NCBI GenBank assembly: GCA_037576195.1
Contig: CM075101.1
Coordinates: 32,612,001 to 32,676,000, forward strand
DNA: 64,000 nt
Source of the DNA: Phytoseiulus persimilis
Lineage: Eukaryota > Arthropoda > Arachnida > Mesostigmata > Phytoseiidae
Direction of reading: 5' to 3'
Shown here piece after piece: positions 35,601 through 44,129 of this stretch (position 1 is the stretch's first letter; every line of letters begins with the position of its first letter). The notes beneath the pieces are model-generated. The model had not been told where the DNA came from. It searched no databases and saw only the letters and a program-made list of their open reading frames with translations. A program made the translations under genes and the position numbers.

Positions 35601-37635
35601 CGACTCAGGATGTGAGGGGCGTTACGGGATGATCCTGGCTGAAAATCCGCTAGCGTTATCTCAGGGAGCCCTCGAGCGGAATGATCGGTCTCCGTCAGGA
35701 TACTCATGAGCTCAAATTATTGGAACGAGCGAGAAGTAAAGAGCTCTGTGCGCGGAGATTCCTCGCCGGATCCGCATTCCTAAGCTACCCATGTGGGTCA
35801 TGAAGACTTGTTTCTTCACGGAATCGCCCGTTTTTTTGTCTCCACCATCAACTAAATCTCCGAACCGAAATCAGAGCTCTGATTTCCAGATCGACCCAAC
35901 TGATCGATAATCGATTCAATCCCAGAAGAGCTCTAGAGCTGATCCGCGTGGTTGCGGATTCAGCCGCTGCCTATACGAGTATTTGTGGAGGTGGGAACGA
36001 GCCCAGCCTATGGCGATGCCCCAACAGACACGGAATGAATCCATCATCTGCTCGCCATTTGGAAATTCGGATGAGTTCAACTCCGTCCGGACGAAGTCAG
36101 AAAATTATGAACGTGTTCTGGTGCAAGCTCGGCGTTTGACTCTGATTTTCGAGTATCATAAGCCGCCCACCTGAAACAGCATGTATCTCGGTCGACGGAA
36201 CTTCCCTCGTTGGAATCTTCGACATCAGAGTAAGGAACACAACATTTTCGACATTTTTCACATGGAGAGGACACTGGGAAATCGTTGTCATAACGCCATT
36301 GGTGAGAAATTTGGTGAAAGTGACTCAAGGGAAGCAATTCGAGGTATCGTGGTGTCACCGGCAGATATATGCCCAGAAATGTTCATAAGCTCCCTCGATG
36401 GAAACAAGAGACATGATATCAACATCAGAAGCTTTGCCGAGGCAATACTTCAGTGAGAACAGATTCGCGGAGCCGAGCGCAGATTATCGGAATGAATCTG
36501 CACAAAACGCACAACGATCAAGTGTGCTGCAGGTCTTGAGATTGAAATCGGAGGGCTCGTGTACAAATATGAATTAGTTCTCAGGTTAGATGCTCGTGGG
36601 CCATTCTAACTGAATGGAAGTTGCCGAAATCGAGCCGGGAAATAGGTGGGTCCGATGGAAGTTCGGGAAACCATAACGAGACTTCTCATCATTGGTCGGC
36701 GGAGAGAGGAGCTGCTTTCAAAGTACTATCTGTCCGTCGCTCTTTCAATATTCTTGGGAAAACATACCGCTCTGGAAGACTCTGGATCGGGTGCTACTTT
36801 TCGGTGCCGATAGCGCTGAAAATGATGATGCAGAAAAAAATTCTCTGCTAGCGACCTGAACTCTCCGCCACTCTGTGAACTTCGCGTTCACTCGGGGTCC
36901 GATGGAGTGTAATTGCGTAGAGAAAATAGTTCCTAACTAAAACGATCAGTTAACTGCACCGTTCTTGACAGCAGAGCCCCGTCTAATTGACCGAGTGACT
37001 GCTACGCCAGCAACACGAGATACCCCATGAACTGAGTGGAGAAGGATCATTTACGACCAATCCACTGGGAGCTCAGGACAGGCTCGCGAGGAGAGCCCCG
37101 TAGAGCCGAGTCTCCGGATGACAACGAACAGACGACAGAGTCACTGGAGGAGGACCAAGGATATCGAATCTCAGCGCCTCGAATTCAAATCGCAAAACTC
37201 CAGGATCGGAGGTCAGGTCAAAGCTGATAACCAGTGATGTTGGAATCAGAAACAAAGAACCGTAAGCCATCGGAGGGGCAAACTTTCCACCCTCGAATCC
37301 GTCGCATCCGAGCAGACCTCCATGACCTAGACACCACCGCCTTCTAAATATCAGACACACACGCTCGGGCGTGCATCCCGGTCACAGAACACCTTCAACC
37401 GGTACGAAATGTCGAGGCCACGGCTGAATGTACGCCTTGTCGCGTTCGTTCGTCCGACACACACGATCCCTGGGGTGTCGACTCGCTCTGGAGCTCGTTT
37501 TGTCGTTAAGCAGATGGGTAGCTTGCAAGTAAACACTTCACTTATGGTCAGTCGAGGAGCCGGCTCAAAATAGTTTCGACCGGTTTGTCCTCTTAGAAGG
37601 ACATAGAGGAAAAACAATCACGGCCAAGGCTAAAT
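35601..37635. other. Intergenic stretch upstream of HEXD; nothing recognised
   Basis: Contains the HEXD promoter side and then about 2 kb with only short open frames. The right part (about 37200-37630) may already be degraded mobile-element DNA bordering the Tc-type relic, but I see no clear inverted terminal repeat there. Confidence 0.4.
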
Positions 37636-38870
37636 TTGGGAGTTTCGGGAGCGATCCCGAGGGCGAACAGTTTGACCGGCGAAGGAAAAGCGAAGATCGA
37701 CGCATTTTCCGAATGTGGCCTGACACATAGAGCTATCGAAGCTGAAATCAAGCGTTCGCAGAAAGTTGCGTTAAGTTGCGCCGTTGCGAGGGCGGAGGCG
37801 GCGAAAATCAACAGGTATGCCGCCTTGACAAGCGGGTACCACTTCTCGCAGTTCGCATTCGAGACTATGGGTGGTCCCGGCTCCCACACTAGGACCCTGA
37901 TTGCCCAGGTTGGGGAGGCCCTCGAGCGGGCAACGGGAGACCAAAGACTGGCGCTTCTAAGCTCAGCGCCTGTCCGTGGATGTTCAGCGGGGCAACGCGA
38001 CGTCGGTGCTGGTCACCATGAGCCGCTGGCTGGAGCCTGGTTGGTGGGGGACCTGAGATCCCCGACGTACACTGAGGGCTTACACTTAGTGTGACTCCGA
38101 GGCGCATTCGTCAGGGGATCAATGAGCGAGAACTCCTCCAATCGGCGAGAATGAGGTGCGTGCTGACCTTGAAACCTTCTCGCATTCCTGCTCGGCTGAT
38201 TTTCGCGGGAGAAAATATGACACGAAGGTGGAAAACGGTAGGATCGTTGTGAGAGAATCCTGTCGAATCATGTGGAGCTTCTTTGGTCGCATTTGAGACA
38301 CTCTACATTCACAGGTTCCCTCCAGCGATGAAAAAAAGTTCTCCCTCGACGGGACGGACGGCTTCAATCACTACTGGAGAGGTTTAAGGAAGGAACCGAT
38401 GATATTTTCACGACGCAATTCCTAGAAAGGATCGGTCATGTGTTGGGGTTGCTTTGGGTCCGTGGGGAAAGTGGAACTAGCGTTTACCTCGTCAATAATG
38501 GATTCTAAGGATATCAAGGGGTGCTAGATTCCCGTCTATTACATTTTTTAAGGATGTTTTGCCCCCTCAAACTGATATTTCAACATGATCATGCGTCTGT
38601 GCATGCCAGCTCGAGTACGAATCGATGGTTGAGGTCCAAGAAGATCAGGGTTCTCAAGTGGCCAGCGTGCAGCCCTGACCAGAATACCAGGGAGAACCTC
38701 CGGAGCATCGTCGCCCGGCGGTTATACACGGAAAACGGGCGATTCGAAAATGTGGATGAAGTGAAAAAAAGGCATAGTAAATGCTTGGAGCAGTATTGGG
38801 CAAGAAACAATTGATAATCTCATTTCTTCCATGCCAGATCGCGTGTTCGAGGTCATACACTCGTTCCTCC
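37636..38870 (+). pseudogene. Tc3/mariner-type (DDE) transposase relic, interrupted and frameshifted
   Basis: Pieces of one transposase appear in order but in different frames. The N-terminal helix-turn-helix reads LTGEGKAKIDAFSECGLTHR at about 37665. After an inserted segment come LKPSRIPARLIFAGENMTRR (about 38168) and SDEKKFSLDGTDGFNHYW (about 38325), which holds the first catalytic Asp. Then come KVELAFTSSIMDSKDIKG and FQHDHASVHASSSTNRWL (about 38579), with the second Asp, and LKWPACSPDQNTRENLR (38654), where the usual Asn-Pro-Ile-Glu is damaged. The end, LISSMPDRVFEVIHS, reaches about 38867. Stops and shifts rule out function. A non-LTR fragment lies within it (37765-38110). Terminal inverted repeats were not found. 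Confidence 0.85.
37765..38110 (+). mobile_element. Non-LTR retrotransposon 3' fragment nested in the Tc-type relic
   Basis: Translation gives AEAAKINRYAALTSGYHFSQ, FAFETMGGPGSHTRTLIAQV and GEALERATGDQR. After a frame change it gives QRLSVDVQRGNATSVLVTM. This pattern (a Tyr..Leu lead, FAFETLG-like block, TGD, then QR.S...QRGN..S.L) is typical of the extreme C-terminus of reverse transcriptases in several non-LTR families. It splits the helix-turn-helix part of the transposase from its catalytic part, so it inserted after the Tc-type element. Edges are approximate. Confidence 0.65.
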
Positions 38871-38884
38871 CCTTTCGGTCCCCG

Positions 38885-39073
38885 TCCGTGTAACCAGACG
38901 TGGTGCGAAGCAACACACCCTTGTCCAATTATTCACCAATCGTTCTGCTCACTTCGACTCTACCTTCTTCCCTCGCACATCTCGTCTTTGGAATGCCCTT
39001 CCCTCTCAAGCCTCCCCTTCAACCTACAATCCCAAACTCTTTCGAACTTCTATCCTTTCGCATCTTCCAGATA
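38885..39073 (+). mobile_element. Non-LTR retrotransposon ORF2 C-terminus and start of 3' tail
   Basis: One frame reads TRRGAKQHTLVQLFTNRSAH, FDSTFFPRTSRLWNALPSQA, SPSTYNPKLFRTSILSHLPD and stops shortly afterwards. The FFPRTSRLWNALP block is the hallmark of the C-terminus of reverse transcriptases in Jockey/CR1-like LINEs. It is 5'-truncated directly after the Tc-type relic. The 3' tail that follows starts the tandemly duplicated segment. Confidence 0.8.
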
Positions 39074-39827
39074 ATGAGCCTTAGGTTTTTTTTAGTGGGT
39101 ATTATCTTATGAGTCTCACACTCCAGCTGAATTTTCCATTCGTCTTGGTCGTGCGTAAATGCATTTTTCCCCTTGGCTCTTCTATCTTTCCCCATTGTCG
39201 TTTCCCCTCTTTTCACACTCAAAGTTCCTTTTGTGAACAATAGGGTCCACCCTTTGTGAGTTGTTGAACAAACAAAAAAATATCGAGGAAGGGGAAACAG
39301 ATAAACTATTGAGAAGCCTTTGATGTGTCTTCCGATCAGATAGAATAATCGAAAATCGATTTGATTTTGAAAGCATTTCCGGCCGATTTTCGCTGCACAT
39401 GCATCTTCCTCGATGAGAAGGATCTAGGGGTCACTCGAAAGCCTTGAGACATCTTCCTCCTCTCGACTTGATTCCCACAAGAGGTTCAATGCGGGGGGTT
39501 TTCCATGTGGTGTATGGATTCGTGGGAATTTCCACCTGATTCTTAAAGCATTTCCTTCAATGTATTCCTTACCCGCGGCAGTGAACGCGGTTCGTCCAAC
39601 GTGTGTATTCAACGCTCACTCCGAACTTGCTTCACTCCATTTCCCGTCGGCTTGGCCCTCGCATGCGATTCAATATGGATCGAAAACTCAAGCCGCCAGT
39701 GAAGTCTTGGTGAAAGAAGAAGACGAGAAAAACTCCCTACTCGATGGTGACAAGCTCAGATGCAAGATATGTTCCGTTCCTGTGAAAATCAAGGTTCGAA
39801 GTGTATCGACGACGCTCTCCGCGTACC
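39031..39827 (+). repeat. Tandem duplication, unit 1 (~797 bp)
   Basis: Begins CCCAAACTCTTTCGAACTTC inside the LINE C-terminus. It contains the LINE 3' tail and then unrelated sequence ending CTCTCCGCGTAC. Unit 2 starts with the same bases at 39828. The two copies differ by only a few substitutions and one 22-bp deletion, which implies a recent event or an assembly duplication. Confidence 0.9.
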
Positions 39828-40599
39828 CCCAAACTCTTTCGAACTTCTATCCTTTCGCATCTTCCAGATAATGAGGCTTAGGTTTTTTTTAGTGGGTATT
39901 ATCTTATGAGTCTCACACTCCAGCTGAATTTTCCATTCGTCTTGGTCGTGCGTAAATGCATTTTTACCCTTGGCTCTTCTATCTTTCCCCATTGTCGTTT
40001 CCCCTCTTTCCACACTCAAGGTTCCTTTTGTGAATAATAGGGTCCACCCTTTGTGAGTTGTTGAACAAAAAAAAAATATCGAGGAAGGGGAAACAGATAA
40101 ACTATTGAGAAGCCTTTGATGTGTCTCCCGATCAGATAGAATAATCGAAAATCGATTTGATTTTGAAAGCATTTCCGGCCGATTTTCGCTGCACATGCAT
40201 CTTCCTCGATGAGAAGGATCTGGGGGTCACTCGAAAGCCTTGAGACATCTTCCTCCTCTCGACTTGATTCCCACAAGAGGTTCAATGCGGGGGGTTTTCC
40301 ATGTGGTGTATGGATTCGTGGAAATTTCCACCTGATTCTTAAAGCATTTCCTTCATTGAACGCGGTTCGTCCAACGTGTGCATTCAACGCTCACTCCGAA
40401 CTTGCTTCACTCCATTTCCCGTCGGCTTGGCCCTCGCATGCGATTCAATATGGATCGAAAACTCAAGCCGCCAGTGAAGTCTTGGTGGAAGAAGAAGACG
40501 AGAAAAACTCCCTACTCGATGGTGACAAGCTCAGATGCAAGATATGTTCCGTTCTTGTGAGAATCAAGGTTCGAAGTGTATCGACGACGCTCTCCGCGT
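39828..40599 (+). repeat. Tandem duplication, unit 2 (~772 bp)
   Basis: Near-identical to unit 1, except that it lacks the 22 bp TGTATTCCTTACCCGCGGCAG-type segment found at about 39559-39580. Past its end the sequence continues uniquely (CCAACCCAACTGTGCGG), extending the open frame there. The repeated block shares its first ~230 bp, the LINE 3' tail, with a diverged copy at 60480-60715. Confidence 0.9.
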
Positions 40600-40640
40600 T
40601 CCCCAACCCAACTGTGCGGCCTTCTGTTCCGCAGTCCGCT
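40420..40640 (+). pseudogene. Possible BED/CGGBP-like zinc-finger relic in the duplicated block
   Basis: A plus-strand frame reads SLLDGDKLRCKICSVLV. After a one-base shift the next frame reads GSKCIDDALRVPQPN. Together they resemble the C-x2-C and K-S-x-I-D-D-H-L pattern of CGGBP1-like / hAT-derived zinc fingers, with the His lost. An older copy lies in unit 1 (about 39740-39826). The match is short and frameshifted, so this is a guess about ancestry. Confidence 0.28.
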
Positions 40641-41304
40641 CAACGCCCGTCATGTCGCCGTCCGGTTTTTGCCAAAGAACATTCCGGATGACCGAACGGT
40701 CTACCGACGACTGTTCTGTCTCCAAGTGTGCCTTTCCTCCCCTCCGAATTGGAACTTCGTCCTCGTCTCGGAATACCAGGGTAAGTCCGAATGAACGGAC
40801 GAGGTGCCGGGAAATGCGTTTTTCACCAGCTTCCAGGCTAAAGAAAAGCTCTGGATGATGACGAGTGCCGAGTAATGACGCCCGGAAGGCACAAAACATG
40901 AATCCAATGGGATTAGTGCTTTCTTGAAATTCGCCCCCAAACATCCAAAACCCAGCCTCAGCCGAAGACATTGTCCATCCCAATGTTTCCTAAGGAGCCA
41001 AAACGGATGAAACAATTTCGAACCGGCTTCCCGAATGATCATAGAGGGAGGTTTACTCATAAGACAAGGGTTTCGATTTCTTTTCAAATCACTGTGACAA
41101 ACGTGCGACTCGGGTCCAGGTTCAGATCTTATGTTTTCTCGCCTAACACTGTGCCGGGAGTTTCTCGTACAAGCTCAGGCATTATGACTCTAACATAAGT
41201 AGGACGCTGTGTTGCGGGGCAAACCTCGGAACTCCGTGAGTGCAACGGGTCGTAGTCGTAGGTCGCAGTGCTGGAGATGGGTGCTTTGTAGAGGAGTCAT
41301 CCCA
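40641..41304. other. Unassigned stretch between the duplication and the hAT element
   Basis: A minus-strand frame of 139 codons (40983-40564) and a plus-strand frame of 107 overlap each other and resemble nothing known. Probably more old repeat DNA. Confidence 0.3.
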
Positions 41305-41312
41305 CTACTGAG
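41305..41312. repeat. Left target-site duplication of hAT element (CTACTGAG)
   Basis: The eight bases CTACTGAG directly abut the left terminal repeat CAGAGTTGGGC and recur exactly after the right terminus at 41934-41941. Eight-base duplications are the hallmark of hAT transposition. Confidence 0.9.
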
Positions 41313-41933
41313 CAGAGTTGGGCAGATTCGAATCATTTTGATTCGAATCTCCTCTGATTCGAATCATTGGATTCGAATCAGATCGGATCAGATGTGATTC
41401 GAATCGTCCTGATTCGAATCAGAGGAGATTCGAATCACGTGATTCGATAGCTCCTGAGTCGAATCATTCCGATTCGAATCATTTCTGATTCGAATCAAGT
41501 GATTCGATGATCCTGATTCGAATCATTTTTGATTCGAACCAGAGGATTCGAATCATGTTCTGATTCGAATCATTTTCTGATTCGAATCCCAACTATATAT
41601 GATCGGCTTAGTTTGTCAGTTTGTCCGCACATTACTTTCCAACTCTGGAGGGGTGATTCCGTGACCAATCTGAGCATTACTTCCCAACTCTGGGAACAAC
41701 TGGGAAGTAATGCTCAGATTGGTCTCGGAATCACCCCTCCAGCTTTTGAAAAGTATGGTCAGACTGGTCCTAGACTAAGCCGAGTATATGTAGTAAGGAT
41801 TCGAATCAGAAAACTCTGATTCGAATCAGAAAATGATTCGAATCAAAATTTGATTCGAATCACTTTTGATTCGATGTTTCTCGATTCGAATCAGGTGATT
41901 CGAATCAACTTGATTCGAATCTGCCCAACTCTG
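41313..41933. mobile_element. Non-autonomous hAT element, 621 bp, with GATTCGAATC satellite arms
   Basis: Terminal inverted repeats CAGAGTTGGGCAGATTCGAA match exactly at both ends, and an identical 8-bp target duplication flanks the element. The subterminal arms (41327-41590 and 41800-41925) are made almost only of the palindrome GATTCGAATC, repeated 10 or more times on the left and several on the right, with variable spacers of 2-14 bp. The centre is a separate hairpin (41590-41800). No coding frame for transposase exists, so an autonomous hAT elsewhere must have moved it. The dense palindromic repeats could be transposase-binding sites amplified in the subterminal region. Confidence 0.92.
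41590..41800. repeat. Central ~210-bp hairpin of the hAT element
   Basis: GACCAATCTGAGCATTACTT at about 41662 pairs with GAAGTAATGCTCAGATTGGT at about 41704. Outward, GGAGGGGTGATTCCG pairs with CGGAATCACCCCTCC, and ATCGGCTTAGT near 41600 pairs with ACTAAGCCGAGTAT near 41775. The loop is a few bases (GGAACAA). Each arm contains about one and a half copies of a ~45-bp unit (AGTATGGTCAGA, then GGTC, then CGGAATCA) that also makes up the tandem array at 60171-60345. Confidence 0.8.
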
Positions 41934-41941
41934 CTACTGAG
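41934..41941. repeat. Right target-site duplication of hAT element (CTACTGAG)
   Basis: Identical to 41305-41312; follows the right terminal repeat GCCCAACTCTG without a gap. Confidence 0.9.
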
Positions 41942-42412
41942 CAACGGGCGCGTCTGCTGCAGCATCTTCTGTGCAAGACGTGAGTTCTATCTAAGTGTCC
42001 CAAAGGATTCTCAACAACACCTGCTTGAAAAAAAGTGTGTATCTGGTGGATACAAAAGTTCTGGGCCCCTAACTTCAATCGCTCATAACTCCGCTCCCAG
42101 GGGACGCAGAAATATAAAGGAAGATACGAAATGCGCAAAATTCAGTAAGCTTCCATGCAATTGGGATATTATCTTTACGCGATATTATTCAAAAAGCACC
42201 GCGCTCACATAAGCGATTTTACTGAAAGGGTCGAAATTCGGAAAATCGCGATTTACCGTTCCGGCAAAACTAAGAATATGATTCCCCATTCTCTCTTCGG
42301 AATAATAATATTCGTCGAGGAGTGAGGGCTAGAAAAAATAATCGAGTATTCTGAGCGCGGCGATGCGGAGTCCGAAGTGCTCAATTTTTCCGTCAATCGC
42401 ATATTTCTCGAC

Positions 42413-42430
42413 AAGCTTCATAACTCTGAG
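42413..42430. repeat. Left target-site duplication of SINE (18 bp)
   Basis: AAGCTTCATAACTCTGAG is repeated exactly at 42728-42745, right after the poly(A) tail. A direct repeat of this length is typical of LINE-mediated retroposition. Confidence 0.9.
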
Positions 42431-42698
42431 TCGGCTCGTTGGCCGTGTGGCATAAACCAACGCCTTGGGTGCCACGCTAAGCTAGCAATCGCGGGTTCGA
42501 TCCCCGGCCGGGACAACAAATTTCTTGAGTGGTAAAAAGAGGATTCAATTTATATCAGAATTGAATCTGAACCATCTTAAGACCCAAGCCCACCGCCCGC
42601 AATGGGATTTGCGAGGCGATAGGGAGTGTTTCTGAAGCAATACCGAAAGGTGATTCCGGGACACTTCTGAGGGCTGGCTGAGAGGTTCAGCCGGAAAA

Positions 42699-42727
<29 letters not shown>
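42431..42727 (+). mobile_element. tRNA-derived SINE, ~297 bp, with long poly(A) tail
   Basis: The 5' ~80 bp look like a tRNA gene. An A-box-like TGGCCGTGTGG lies at about 42440 and a B box GGTTCGATCCC at about 42495, followed by an acceptor-like GGCCGGGAC. A non-tRNA body follows, then about 30 A at 42700-42727. It is bounded by a perfect 18-bp direct repeat. It inserted into foldback element C and appears young, because the tail and duplications are intact. A LINE in the genome would supply its reverse transcriptase. Confidence 0.9.
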
Positions 42728-42732
<5 letters not shown>

Positions 42733-42745
42733 TCATAACTCTGAG
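42728..42745. repeat. Right target-site duplication of SINE (18 bp)
   Basis: Exact copy of 42413-42430; its first two A bases merge with the poly(A) tail. Confidence 0.88.
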
Positions 42746-42922
42746 GAGGGAATAGGTGGTCATAAAGTCATAACCCTAGTTCCGCCGGAACCGAAAAATT
42801 TTCGAGAGCATCTGAAAGCAGAATAAATTCCGCGATTTCGTGTTTCTCTCTATCTTTCTGCGCCTCCTGGGGGAGGAGGTATGAGCGATTGAGATTAGGG
42901 GCCCAGAACTTTTGCATCCACC

Positions 42923-44129
42923 CAATATATTCCTTCCGTATCAGGGGCGTTCCTTATCAGCAGATATCATGCGGTTTCTCCGAGTCGGTAGCAATCCCGC
43001 CCTTGCTAGAGCAAGTCGGAAGCTCCCGTTACCATACGTGCCTGGATTCGTTGGGCCTCTTTCTTCTTCACGTTCGCCGTATGTCTGCAAACTGGGTATC
43101 TGGGACATCCCAAACTCACCATCTGATCTAGCCCAGCTGGGACGTTCATCTCAACTGCCCGTAGCTAAGAAACGGTAGTCCGTTTAAATCAGGGGTACGT
43201 CATCACACTGGTAGATCTCGAGAGCGAGCTCTTCCGGCTTTTCGCACCAAACAGGACATTCCGACTTCGTCATCAATTCGTTGCATGGTTTGAGCTTCCT
43301 TCACGAGCCGCCTTGATCCTTTCGGCCCATCATCGGCATCAGGGATTTTCTCTGAACCTACTGTGAGGATTTTTGAGTTTCTTGATGCCGAGGATTCGCA
43401 CATGCCAAAGCTGGAACCGCTTTAGGTTCTCGTTGAATCTTATGGTGGGTTGCTTCCGAGTCGGTTCCTACTCCGATACCACCACTGTCTGAGACTCCAT
43501 GGGCTCAAGCGAAGTGCAGTACTCCTAATCTTGGACACAGGGACCCCCCGCGGGCGCCCCGTGGAATCGACCGTGGCCTTGCGCGGAGCCGCGAAAGCCC
43601 TAGCTCTGGGTCGCTGGACCATTGGTTGTGAGTTCGAGGTCGGCTCCGAGCCGTGGCATCGCGCGACGCAGAGTGCGGGTCGGGAGTCTGGAGCGACCAG
43701 GAGCGTTTCCGAATTTTCCCCGCCTCTGTGCTCCTCAGATATATCCTGAATCGCTTTTTTGTCTGTTCCATCGCGGGTCTGACCTTGATACCGCCTGGAT
43801 GTGTTGAGAACAACTGTCTATTCAGAACCTCTGAGTCTACGAATGGATATATTCAGTCGAGTGCCCCATCCTCATTGGTTCGGAGTAATGTTGAACCCTT
43901 CCGTACCTGGAGCGGCCCATACGGGGGTCGGGGAGATGCCAGGATCTCAGTGGGTCCCCGACTCCCACAGTAGTGTGCTGGGGCTGAGGTACACTCTGCG
44001 TACCTCGACCGTTCTAGCAGGAGAGGAGTGCCCTCCCAAAATGACTCGTCGATGCTTCCTTCAAGATTGATAACGAAATTCTAGTTCAAATTTCGAGCAA
44101 CGATAGAGATAGGCTCCTCAGAGCGTCCA
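42923..44129. other. Spacer upstream of the photolyase
   Basis: A GC-rich block at 43535-43700 contains GGTTGTGAGTTCGAGGTCG, which looks like a tRNA B box and could mark an old SINE, but no A box, tail or target duplication was found. The remainder, up to the photolyase ATG, has no recognised gene and should include its promoter. Confidence 0.35.

Larger units (their letters stand above)
42045..42922. mobile_element. Foldback element C, split by a SINE
   Basis: The left end, GGTGGATACAAAAGTTCTGG near 42045, is inverted at the right end as CCAGAACTTTTGCATCCACC near 42903-42922. The match runs about 85 bp inward (GGGCCCCTAA, CGCTCATA, CGCAGAAA). Inner parts are only patchily paired (CCGTTCCGGC with GCCGGAACCG). 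Removing the SINE and one target copy leaves about 560 bp. Both arms can be read as YERL(K/R)LGAQNFCIH in their outward direction. Family unknown; no transposase and no clear target duplication. Confidence 0.65.

Noticed and set aside
41327-41925. CRISPR-like look of many short repeats
   Set aside because: The repeat is a 10-bp palindrome with irregular 2-14 bp spacing inside a hAT element with TIRs and a target duplication, in animal DNA; there are no uniform spacers or cas genes.
42435-42515. A functional tRNA gene
   Set aside because: The A and B boxes belong to a SINE: a non-tRNA body, poly(A) tail and 18-bp target duplication follow, and the cloverleaf is imperfect.
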